This document shows positions 1-6,330 of a DNA stretch of 7,529 nucleotides, piece by piece. The notes below the pieces were generated by a model. The model did no database searches, was not told the DNA's origin, and was given only the letters and a program-made list of their open reading frames with translations. The number at the start of each line of letters is the position of its first letter. The stretch's first letter is position 1. Both the position numbers and the translations under genes were made by a program. This stretch comes from Archaeoglobaceae archaeon (GTDB taxonomy: Archaea; Halobacteriota; Archaeoglobi; Archaeoglobales; JdFR-42), in contig WAJW01000149.1 of NCBI GenBank assembly GCA_015523685.1, forward strand, positions 1 to 7,529. Reading direction: 5' to 3'.

Positions 1-1
1 A

Positions 2-97
2 CATGATGAATATAAAAGAGAGGTTATAGATAAACAGATACAGAAAATGATTGATGAGAATATATGGACTCCGCCTTCATGGAAAAAGAAAAAGTAA
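2..97 (+). CDS. C-terminal end of an unidentified protein (5' end outside window)
   Basis: An open frame enters from the left edge and runs 31 codons to a TAA at 95-97. The visible residues are hydrophilic and predicted helical (HDEYKREVIDKQIQKMIDEN), followed by IWTPPSW and a run of four lysines at the very C-terminus. No domain can be recognised from so short a piece and I assign no function. It is convergent with the NrfD-like gene, 123 bases away. The other plus-strand frames are closed within the first 35 bases, and the stop is followed by T-rich sequence, so this is probably a real gene end. A chance open frame of this length cannot be excluded. Confidence 0.5.
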   Translation, partial: HDEYKREVIDKQIQKMIDENIWTPPSWKKKK

Positions 98-150
98 CAT
101 TGTGCTTCATCAGGGCAGTAAATATCCGGCAGATTTAGACCACAATATCA

Positions 151-175
151 CATTTTGACTCTTTCTCATTTAATT
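151..175 (+). terminator. possible T-rich terminator of the left-edge gene
   Basis: About 55 bases after the TAA at 97 the plus strand becomes pyrimidine-rich with short T runs (CATTTTGACTCTTTCTCATTT). Archaeal transcription ends at T-rich stretches without requiring a hairpin. The runs here are short, so the call is weak. Confidence 0.25.
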
Positions 176-189
176 GACAAAATGAACAT

Positions 190-210
190 ATAAATAAAAA
201 TTTAAAAAAG
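190..210 (-). terminator. T-tract terminator of the cytochrome/Fe-S/NrfD operon
   Basis: Read on the minus strand, the sequence 11 to 31 bases past the NrfD-like stop codon is a run of six T, then AAATTTTTATTTATA. This is a good archaeal T-tract terminator at the end of the three-gene unit. No strong hairpin is seen before it. Confidence 0.5.
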
Positions 211-220
211 TACAGATTTA

Positions 221-1510
221 TTACTCCGAGGATCTCCTCTCCTTCAGACTCCTCAGATAATCGAGTCTGCTCATCCCTCCGTATGACCCTATCTCTCCGG
301 TTTCGATGGCAATTGAGACTCTGACGAGCAATGTATATACGAAGAAACCAAAGGCCCATCCTGCTGCACTTATCATAACCTCCATCAGCGTGGGCATGTA
401 TTCATGTATCTCTCCCACGGGGGATGGAATAAATCCCGGAATGACGAGGCCGAGACCCTTTTCGATCCACAACCCCGTGAAGATCAGGAAGCAGGCTACA
501 GGCAGAATTCTGTAATTCTTCCTCGTACCCGGATTTATCAGCAAAATTGTTGCAACGAGTGTCAGAATAAACGATGCCCAGAAAAATGGCACAAGACGCC
601 CGTAATATACTCCATTGTGCTCAAGCCCGAACATGAGATATTTCAGATTTATCCAGTGAGCTGACTGGCTGTATCCTATTGTATAAACCTCTGTTCCAAG
701 GAAGAAGAGGCTCACAACTCCACCAATTGCAACTATCTGGGCAAGAATGTTAATTGCCCTATCTGATATCTCCTCTCTGAGAATTTCGTTGTTTTTCCTT
801 ATTATGAGAAGTGCGATTATGAGAAATGCGGGTCCTGAGGCAAAGGCACTGGAAAGGAATCGGGGAGCCATGAGAGCCGTGTTCCAGAATGGCCTTGCAA
901 CGAGACCACCGTATATGAAGGCGGTTACCGTGTGGATGCTGATTGCCCAGGGTATTGAGAGGTATATGAAGGCCTTTATCCATCTTTTTGGTTTAGTGTT
1001 GTGATACGTCTTGAAAAGGGAATAGGATGGAATGAGGAGATTAAGGAGCAGATAACCCGTCAAGACAACCATATCCCACATGAGAAGCGATTGCGGAAAG
1101 TTCGGTGTGCCGAGTATGGGAAGCATGTGATGAAGCCTGTCCACCCTACCTATATCTGCAAGGACGTTGGCAATAACTATGAGAAGAGCTCCAACCGCCA
1201 GATACTCTCCGAAGGTTATGATGGGCTTGAAGAGCTTGAAATTGTAGATGTACAGGGGGATTACGATCATCACAGCAGAGGCAGCAACTCCGACAAAGAA
1301 CGTAAAGTTGGATATGTAGAGACCCCAGCTGACCTGATCTCTCATCCCCGTGATTATCAGGCCCTCCCTGAACTGATAGGAATAGGATATGAGACCAAAG
1401 ATAATTATGATCAGCAATGCGGTGAGCCAGGCCTTGTACCGCCGTCCACCTGAGAAAGCAACAAATATGGCATCAAACAGAAATTTCAGAAAACTCTCAT
1501 TTTCACCCAT
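221..1510 (-). CDS. NrfD/DsrP-type integral membrane subunit of a quinone-linked electron transfer complex
   Basis: This 429-residue protein is very hydrophobic, with about ten membrane segments (near residues 27-46, 62-89, 97-120, 140-163, 178-200, 212-236, 252-274, 305-326, 334-356 and 374-397). Stretches such as MRDQVSWGLYISNFTF, WDMVVLTGYLLLN and GEIHEYMPTLMEV are typical of the NrfD/PsrC superfamily. Ten helices and the length fit the DsrP/HmeB branch better than the eight-helix, roughly 320-residue NrfD. Family members carry no cofactor of their own; they bind menaquinol near the outer membrane face and exchange electrons with a ferredoxin-like partner, which is the gene just upstream. 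The start is an ATG with GAGGTGAT five bases before it (counting from GAGGTG), overlapping the upstream stop. The soluble tail after residue 400 is polar. The family call is firm; the specific complex and electron direction are inferred. Confidence 0.9.
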   Translation of the reverse strand: MGENESFLKFLFDAIFVAFSGGRRYKAWLTALLIIIIFGLISYSYQFREGLIITGMRDQVSWGLYISNFTFFVGVAASAVMIVIPLYIYNFKLFKPIITFGEYLAVGALLIVIANVLADIGRVDRLHHMLPILGTPNFPQSLLMWDMVVLTGYLLLNLLIPSYSLFKTYHNTKPKRWIKAFIYLSIPWAISIHTVTAFIYGGLVARPFWNTALMAPRFLSSAFASGPAFLIIALLIIRKNNEILREEISDRAINILAQIVAIGGVVSLFFLGTEVYTIGYSQSAHWINLKYLMFGLEHNGVYYGRLVPFFWASFILTLVATILLINPGTRKNYRILPVACFLIFTGLWIEKGLGLVIPGFIPSPVGEIHEYMPTLMEVMISAAGWAFGFFVYTLLVRVSIAIETGEIGSYGGMSRLDYLRSLKERRSSE

Positions 1511-1513
1511 GGT

Positions 1514-1521
1514 ATCACCTC
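1514..1521 (-). promoter_or_regulatory. Shine-Dalgarno site of the NrfD-like gene, overlapping the upstream stop
   Basis: The minus strand reads GAGGTGAT just before the ATG at 1510. Its first bases share the TGA stop (1522-1520) of the Fe-S gene. This overlap suggests that ribosomes ending the Fe-S protein re-initiate on the membrane subunit. Confidence 0.75.
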
Positions 1522-2491
1522 AGTCCATAAAGTAGAAGAATTTCGGATTCGTGCCCGCTTCTTCCTTCAATCTGAACACTCTCTTCTCCTCCAGGATTTT
1601 TCTAATCTCACTTTCGGGATCGAGGAGATTTCCGAATTTTCTTGCTCCAACCGGGCAGATCTCAACACACGCCGGATATTTTCCTTCTCTCGTTCTCTGG
1701 ATGCAGAAGGTGCATTTTTCAACCACACCCTTCATCCTCAGCCTGTTTCCAAGGTAATGCATGTTTGTATTTATCTCTTCTTTGGGTATGTATGGCTCTG
1801 CCCAGTTGAAATGTCTGGCCCAGTAGGGACAGGCAGCCATGCAGAATCTGCAACCTATGCACCAGTTGTAATCCACAACTATGATGCCGTCTGGCTCTTT
1901 CCACGTGGCTTTTGTGGGGCACGCTTTAACGCATGGAGGCCTTTCACACTGCTGACACTGAATCGGTATGTAATAGTAATCCTTCTCCGGCACTTTATCG
2001 GGATCATAGTAGCTATCGGTTATCTCAATATTAACTCCGGCATGAACCTCTCCAAATTTTGTCCTGAAATCCCTTCCTGTTTCAGATTCGGGATGGATCT
2101 TTTCCTTTTCAACCCTCACAACTCTTATCCACTGGATTGCGGGAATGCTCGGATCATCTGGGCTTCCCCTTGACTGATTGTTTTCCCTGACACACGCGTA
2201 AACACATCTTCTGCAACCTATACATTTCTGAATGTTAAGGGCATAACCCCATACAACCCCTTTTATTGGCGGAGTTGTCTTTATATTGGCATCTATGCCA
2301 TACTTTTCTTTGTATTCTCTCTCAAGCCTTTCAATAACCTCTCTTTTATCTTCTTCTGTCATTTCCTTGAAGTGTTTCTGGAGGAATTCCTCAAGTGTGA
2401 GACTGATGACCGGTTTTGATACAGGAATGACGGAGGCCATACCAACCGCCCCTGCAGCCTTCTTTATCAGATCCCTTCTTGTTTCTTTCAC
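1520..2491 (-). CDS. Tat-exported ferredoxin-like subunit with four [4Fe-4S] clusters (NrfC/DsrO/HmeA type)
   Basis: This 323-residue protein starts at a GTG fixed by a near-perfect Shine-Dalgarno. It opens with a twin-arginine motif (TRRDLIKKAAG, residues 4-14) and a mildly hydrophobic stretch, so it should be exported folded. Four cysteine quartets follow: C90/93/96/100, C179/182/187/191, C211/214/217/221 and C260/263/275/279. This 16-cysteine pattern is that of NrfC, DsrO, HmeA and PsrB-like electron transfer subunits, which wire a NrfD-type quinone site to an outer partner. Residues 31-66 form a charged predicted helix between the signal and the first cluster site, which smaller NrfC proteins lack as far as I recall; this helps explain the length (NrfC is about 220). 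The gene lies 4 bases after the cytochrome stop and 9 before the NrfD-like gene. No clear cleavage site is seen, so the signal may remain as an anchor. Confidence 0.9.
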   Translation of the reverse strand: MKETRRDLIKKAAGAVGMASVIPVSKPVISLTLEEFLQKHFKEMTEEDKREVIERLEREYKEKYGIDANIKTTPPIKGVVWGYALNIQKCIGCRRCVYACVRENNQSRGSPDDPSIPAIQWIRVVRVEKEKIHPESETGRDFRTKFGEVHAGVNIEITDSYYDPDKVPEKDYYYIPIQCQQCERPPCVKACPTKATWKEPDGIIVVDYNWCIGCRFCMAACPYWARHFNWAEPYIPKEEINTNMHYLGNRLRMKGVVEKCTFCIQRTREGKYPACVEICPVGARKFGNLLDPESEIRKILEEKRVFRLKEEAGTNPKFFYFMD

Positions 2492-2493
2492 CT

Positions 2494-2503
2494 GATCACC
2501 TCC
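2494..2503 (-). promoter_or_regulatory. Extended Shine-Dalgarno (10-base match) of the Fe-S gene, containing the cytochrome stop codon
   Basis: The minus strand reads GGAGGTGATC, complementary over ten bases to the usual archaeal 16S rRNA 3' end. GGAGG lies seven bases before the GTG at 2491, which is why the GTG is taken as the start. The TGA stop of the cytochrome gene (2498-2496) sits inside this site. Confidence 0.8.
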
Positions 2504-3179
2504 TCACAGATGCAACTATCAACAGCGCAGAAATCACCAGAATAAAGGTCGCCACAGGCTTGTACCATGATGGTGCTCTTGGTGCTGGCTCATACTGCGG
2601 TGTTGGCATGGGACTGATGGGTTTGAATGCGGGATCGTGGGGGTTGTGGCAGTCCGTACATATCAGGGCTGGCTCGGCATCAAACACATTCTTTCCCCAC
2701 CTGCCATGAATATGTTCCTTCCATTTTTTATAGACGGGCCCGTGACACTGTGCGCAGAGAGGGATGGGATTTTCCAGGGAGACTCTGGAGCCATTGAACA
2801 GCCTCAGTTTATTTCTGTCTGCCGGATCATGACAGGTGAGACACCAGAACCTTCCTTCACCATGTTTTAAATCGAATCTGTGATTCTCCGGAGCATACAC
2901 AAGCTCTCTCGGTGTGTAGTTAACCTCCATTCTTCCGTGGCATGAATTACACCTTGCACCCGGCTCCGGAGTACCCACAGGTGGCGTCCCATACCCTTCA
3001 AGGGTTCCATGTTCCTTGAAATATTCACCTGCAGGGCCAAGTTCATAGCTATCCGGATAACCGGGATGACAGGCTGTACAGTCCGCTCCGGTCAATTTTG
3101 AATATTCTTCCCTTGCCTGTACGGAAGGAATCAGCAGGACGGCGATTACAATCATTATAAAAATTATACTCGCCCTCAT
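2496..3179 (-). CDS. membrane-anchored five-haem c-type cytochrome
   Basis: From the ATG at 3179 this is a 227-residue protein. Residues 1-22 form a signal peptide (basic MRAS start, hydrophobic core, VQA before REE). Five CxxCH haem motifs follow: C34-H38, C77-H81, C113-H117, C142-H146 and C174-H178. Six further histidines (57, 100, 106, 156, 158, 181) could supply the distal ligand for all five haems. A proline-rich linker (about 182-205) leads to a C-terminal membrane helix (206-224) ending VRR. The haem domain should therefore sit outside the cell on a flexible tether. It is the first gene of the unit with the Fe-S and NrfD-like subunits, an order like nrfBCD. Starts at 3203 and 3194 are also in frame, but they lack a ribosome site and would lengthen the signal; 3179 has GGAGTG seven bases upstream and a TATA box about 26 bases away. 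Confidence 0.88.
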   Translation of the reverse strand: MRASIIFIMIVIAVLLIPSVQAREEYSKLTGADCTACHPGYPDSYELGPAGEYFKEHGTLEGYGTPPVGTPEPGARCNSCHGRMEVNYTPRELVYAPENHRFDLKHGEGRFWCLTCHDPADRNKLRLFNGSRVSLENPIPLCAQCHGPVYKKWKEHIHGRWGKNVFDAEPALICTDCHNPHDPAFKPISPMPTPQYEPAPRAPSWYKPVATFILVISALLIVASVRR

Positions 3180-3198
3180 TGAGTTACACTCCATGAAA

Positions 3199-3213
3199 TC
3201 CATATAAAATTTT
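3199..3213 (-). promoter_or_regulatory. probable TATA box of the cytochrome/Fe-S/NrfD operon
   Basis: The minus strand reads AAAAATTTTATATGG after an A-rich stretch. The centre of TTTTATAT is about 26 bases upstream of the ATG at 3179, the usual archaeal TATA-to-start distance, which predicts a transcript beginning at or near that codon. The in-frame ATG at 3203 lies inside this box and so is unlikely to be translated from this promoter. A second AT-rich stretch near 3243-3255 is an alternative. Confidence 0.45.
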
Positions 3214-3261
3214 TTTGATTTTCTTCAGAGGTTTCAGAAATAGTTTTAATTAATGATTTTA

Positions 3262-3612
3262 TTACCGGTCCTCTTCAACCTCGTTGCTTTCGTAGAATAT
3301 TATCCTGACCTTTTCTTCAGTTATAAGGCCCTCTTTAACTATCTCAACGAGTTTTGGTTTGATCCTCTCGATCTTCTCCTTTCTGTCCACAACTTCCACA
3401 ACGATGGGCAGATCCGCAGAAAGCCTCAGAACAGAAGTTGTGTGAATTATGCTCGTTCTTCCGAATCCAAGTATTCCCCTGAGCACCGTTGCCCCGGCCA
3501 TCCCTTCCTTTTTGAAGAATTCAACGAGATATCTGAAGAGGGGCTTTCCATCATATCTGTCCGATTCACCAATAAATATCCTCAGCAGAACCGCCTCTGT
3601 CTCTCTTTTCAT
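3262..3612 (-). CDS. DUF190 family PII-like protein paired with the fluoride channel
   Basis: From the ATG at 3612 the protein is 116 residues, the normal size for DUF190 (PF02641). Diagnostic stretches are LLRIFIGESDRYDGKPL (9-25), the GMAGATVLRGILGFG block (37-51) and SADLPIVVEVVD (65-76). Known structures of the family show a PII-like ferredoxin fold, usually trimeric, so it may sense a small ligand. It is often a neighbour of crcB, and here it begins one base after the crcB stop, with its ribosome site GGAGGGTG inside the last crcB codons. A longer in-frame start at 3651 would add 13 residues unlike the family and lacks support. A role in regulating fluoride export is plausible from linkage but unproven. 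It is soluble, with no signal peptide. Confidence 0.88.
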   Translation of the reverse strand: MKRETEAVLLRIFIGESDRYDGKPLFRYLVEFFKKEGMAGATVLRGILGFGRTSIIHTTSVLRLSADLPIVVEVVDRKEKIERIKPKLVEIVKEGLITEEKVRIIFYESNEVEEDR

Positions 3613-3613
3613 T

Positions 3614-3997
3614 CTACACCCTCCACAGAGATAAGGCAAGCATCTTTCCAAAATATATTCCGAGAAAACACAGCAGGACGGTTCCCATCACATAACCAAG
3701 CATTAAAATTATTTCACCCTGCTCCATCATCCTGAAAGCCTCATAGCTGAAGGTTGACATGGTTGTGAAAGACCCGAGGACACCTATGGTCAGGAATATC
3801 CTCGATTCCCTATCGAAAACACCGAAAAATTCAGATAGGTACATTGCCACACTCAGAAAAAACGATCCGAGAAAGTTCACTGCGAGTGTGCCTGATGGAA
3901 ATCCCGCAATAATCCTGCTCTGAAAAAATCCACTCATGTAATATCTGAGAACTGCACCAATGAAACCTCCAAGTCCCACAACAAGCCATATATACAC
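3614..3997 (-). CDS. crcB: Fluc/CrcB fluoride channel
   Basis: This 127-residue protein with four membrane helices is the usual length for Fluc channels, which work as antiparallel dual-topology dimers and let toxic fluoride leave the cytoplasm. Family motifs are GGFIGAVLRYY (10-20), GTLAVNFLGSF (36-46, with pore Asn41) and GVLGSFTTMSTFSYE (72-86, the helix-break motif). Tyr102, Thr106 and Cys110 are spaced like the Tyr-Ser-Ser polar track known from bacterial channels. One feature is unusual: the first Phe of the TTFSTF 'Phe box' is Met80, while Phe83 is kept. The start is a GTG with GAGGTG seven bases upstream, behind a good TATA box. It is followed directly by the DUF190 gene. A single complete copy implies a homodimer unless another copy lies elsewhere. 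Confidence 0.93.
   Translation of the reverse strand: MYIWLVVGLGGFIGAVLRYYMSGFFQSRIIAGFPSGTLAVNFLGSFFLSVAMYLSEFFGVFDRESRIFLTIGVLGSFTTMSTFSYEAFRMMEQGEIILMLGYVMGTVLLCFLGIYFGKMLALSLWRV
3617..3624 (-). promoter_or_regulatory. Shine-Dalgarno of the DUF190 gene inside the crcB 3' end
   Basis: The minus strand reads GGAGGGTG, with GGAGG seven bases before the ATG at 3612 and lying within the last sense codons of crcB (Trp-Arg-Val). It decides the start of the DUF190 gene and suggests coupled translation. Confidence 0.65.
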
Positions 3998-4036
3998 AGG
4001 ATAACACCTCTGAGATCATGCAGTTTCCACACCTTC

Positions 4037-4056
4037 ATTATTTATGGCTTTCGTTT
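4037..4056 (-). promoter_or_regulatory. promoter of the crcB-DUF190 unit (BRE plus TATA box)
   Basis: The minus strand reads CGAAAG, a fair BRE, followed by CCATAAATAA, a good archaeal TATA box. Transcription would start near 4015, giving a leader of about 18 bases that holds the GAGGTG ribosome site (4010-4005). The leader is too short for a fluoride riboswitch. No T-tract lies between the hef stop at 4065 and this promoter, so read-through from hef is also possible. Confidence 0.5.
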
Positions 4057-4064
4057 CAGATTGT

Positions 4065-6305
4065 TCACTCACCATATCGGGTGGAAACTATCTTCCTTAT
4101 CCTCTCAGCAATTTTTGGTCCGACCTTTTCCACCTTCTCAAGTTCCTCTTTGCTCGCATTTACGATATTCTCAATGGTCTGAAAATGCCTCAGGAGGTTT
4201 TTTGCAATCACAGGACCGACTCCTGAAATGGCAGAAACAATATATTCCTGCTCTTCCTTCAGTGTTCTGGAGGTTTTACCGCTGTGGAGGGCAATCTCTC
4301 TCTGCCTGTCCTCCTGTTCCCTTCTTGCAATGCTGATAAGGACGTCTGCAGTTTCATCCTCGTTTTCAGTAAAAATGATCGGGATGTTGAAATCCAGGAT
4401 TACCGATACTATGGCCCCCCTTATGGCATTTGGATGAATTCTCCTCCTGGTGTAAAGTCCACTCCCCTCAATTATCAGGAGGGGTTTTGAATATGCTTTC
4501 CTGAGTTCAATCAGCTGACCAAAGAGGTCCCTGTTTTTATTCACCATGGACTCGAGAAAATCATCCACTGTTTTCCTTTCTACACCCACCCTGTCGCTCA
4601 GCACATAATCCGCCACATCAAGCTGTTTCACAACAACCCTCGCCGATTCTGAAAGCCTCTTCACTATACCCGATCTCGACTCCCTCACATCGGCATATAT
4701 CTCCAAACCTGATGGTTTTTCTTCCACAAATGCGGTGAGGCTCATCTGGCCCCTCTTCCTTTTTTCATTCAGATATTCTCTTAAATATGACTTCAATCTT
4801 GAAATCTGCTCGTACATCTTTTTCTCTTTTCTACTGCTGGCCCAGTAATATCCCTCATCTCTCGTCCCTCTGCCCATCAGCACAACAACTCTTCCCATTT
4901 TACCCCTTCCTGTTCTGCCCTTTCTCTGTATTGCCCTTATTTCAGATGGGACAGCCTCATAAAAAACAACGAGATCGGTGGATGGTATATCCAGACCTTC
5001 CTCCGCAACTGAAGTTGCGACAAGAATGTTTGACTCACCATTTCTGAACCTTTCAAGGGCTTCAATCTGTTTTTTCTGACTCATTCCTCTATCATTTTCC
5101 CTGTTCGCCTGACCAACAAATCTTTCGGGCCTGAAACCATCAATTTCTGCCAGATACTTTGTGATCATCTCCGCGGAGTCCCTGAAATTTGTGAAAACTA
5201 TTATTCTTGAATCCGGTTTTCTGGATATCTGTTCCATGAGGATTTTTCTGAGCATCTGCAGTTTGGGATGTTCTGTTTCACATTTGAATGTCTCATTCAT
5301 GGCCTTTCTGAAAACAACATCTGAAAGGATGCTTTTCGATGCTTTGCTTCCTCCTCTCGAGCCTGCCTCAACTGCAAGCTTCTCCATGTACTTTCTCAGG
5401 GCTCCAGCCCCCTGGGTTTCTATCAGCTCGATGCCATGCTTCACCTTCATTATCTCTGCTATGATTGAAAGAGCTTCAAAATAGGGCCGGGACGGATTCC
5501 TGGACAGTTCTTTCTGAATCCTCTCCTGAAGCATCAGAAATTCTTTTTTTGAAACCACGTTTTTACCCTGAATTACTCCAAGATCTCTGAGTCTCCTCAA
5601 CCTTATTTTTATAAAATCCTCAAGCAGTCCCTTAATCCGTTTATAATCTGGCGGGATCTCAACTTTTATCCACTCAATTTTCTTTTTGTATATGTACGGC
5701 ACCACATCCTCGTCAAACTCAGTTCTCGCTTCGATCTCCTCAATATGGAGATTGTCACAGACCTCCCTTATACGTTCAGGATCGCTGCCCGGAGAAGCGG
5801 TCATGGCGAGAATCAGGGGGTTTCTGCCCTCTTTCATGTATCTCTCGGCAATATAGACATATGGATACTTCCCGACAGCCCTGTGTGCTTCATCGAATGT
5901 TATGTGCATGACGTTCTTCAGGGAGATCCTGCCTGAAATCAGATCATTTTCAATCACCTGGGGGGTGGAAACAATGATCCTCGCTCTGCTCCACATCTCC
6001 TTTCTCTTTTCCGGAGAAACATCCCCGGTCAGAGCAACTATCCTCTCATCCTCCAGCTTCAGATGATTTCTGAAAAAACCTGCATGCTGTTCAACAAGAG
6101 GCCTTGTGGGACTCAAAACAAGAACCTTTCCGTCACCAGAAATCAGCCTTGATGCAATCACAAGGAGAGCGATGGCGGTCTTTCCAAGCCCTGTCGGCAG
6201 GATGACGAGGGTATTGAACCTTAAGGCTGTGGCAGCTATTGATACCTGATAGAGTCTCCTTTCAAGAGTGTTTCCACGAACGAGTGGATGGGATATGTAA
6301 TCCAT
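4065..6305 (-). CDS. hef: Hef: archaeal XPF/FANCM-type fork helicase and structure-specific nuclease
   Basis: From the ATG at 6305 this is 746 residues, normal for Hef. The N-terminal superfamily 2 helicase has Walker A LPTGLGKT (36-43), DEAH (138-141), TASPG (169-173), motif V ATSVAEEGLDIP (430-441) and motif VI QRKGRTGR (460-467), with a helical insert between the two RecA domains (about 215-345). The XPF-type nuclease follows, with Asp539, ADY (565-567) and the ERKT core (576-579), then tandem helix-hairpin-helix motifs (about 688-744) with GVGP and KVGPKIA. Hef remodels stalled or branched replication forks and cuts them in the nucleus-free archaeal cell. A linker motif QMSLTAFV (520-527) resembles a PCNA-binding PIP box. 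All catalytic motifs look intact. Starts at 6329 and 6326 are in frame, but a TATA box lies only about 6 bases above them; MDYISHPLV is the more family-like start. Confidence 0.95.
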   Translation of the reverse strand: MDYISHPLVRGNTLERRLYQVSIAATALRFNTLVILPTGLGKTAIALLVIASRLISGDGKVLVLSPTRPLVEQHAGFFRNHLKLEDERIVALTGDVSPEKRKEMWSRARIIVSTPQVIENDLISGRISLKNVMHITFDEAHRAVGKYPYVYIAERYMKEGRNPLILAMTASPGSDPERIREVCDNLHIEEIEARTEFDEDVVPYIYKKKIEWIKVEIPPDYKRIKGLLEDFIKIRLRRLRDLGVIQGKNVVSKKEFLMLQERIQKELSRNPSRPYFEALSIIAEIMKVKHGIELIETQGAGALRKYMEKLAVEAGSRGGSKASKSILSDVVFRKAMNETFKCETEHPKLQMLRKILMEQISRKPDSRIIVFTNFRDSAEMITKYLAEIDGFRPERFVGQANRENDRGMSQKKQIEALERFRNGESNILVATSVAEEGLDIPSTDLVVFYEAVPSEIRAIQRKGRTGRGKMGRVVVLMGRGTRDEGYYWASSRKEKKMYEQISRLKSYLREYLNEKRKRGQMSLTAFVEEKPSGLEIYADVRESRSGIVKRLSESARVVVKQLDVADYVLSDRVGVERKTVDDFLESMVNKNRDLFGQLIELRKAYSKPLLIIEGSGLYTRRRIHPNAIRGAIVSVILDFNIPIIFTENEDETADVLISIARREQEDRQREIALHSGKTSRTLKEEQEYIVSAISGVGPVIAKNLLRHFQTIENIVNASKEELEKVEKVGPKIAERIRKIVSTRYGE

Positions 6306-6330
6306 GCTCGGCCAGAGTTCAGGCATCATT

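Noticed and set aside
1001..1453. 150-codon plus-strand open frame
   Set aside because: It lies wholly antisense to the NrfD-like gene, has no recognisable domain and no ribosome site, and the opposite strand clearly codes a membrane protein.
1757..2173. 138-codon plus-strand open frame
   Set aside because: It is antisense to the cysteine-rich Fe-S gene; its many hydrophobic and cysteine residues are a mirror of that gene's codons.
221..3179. DsrMKJOP sulfite-reduction complex or a nitrite reductase operon
   Set aside because: The Fe-S and membrane subunits resemble DsrO/DsrP and NrfC/D, but DsrM, DsrK and NrfA are absent, and the five-haem C-anchored cytochrome does not match three-haem DsrJ. 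The specific names were therefore withheld.
3253..3735. 160-codon plus-strand open frame
   Set aside because: It spans the antisense of two firm genes (DUF190 and crcB) and their junction, with no family features.
3998..4036. fluoride riboswitch before crcB
   Set aside because: The likely leader is only about 18 bases and holds just a Shine-Dalgarno site; there is no room for the riboswitch fold.
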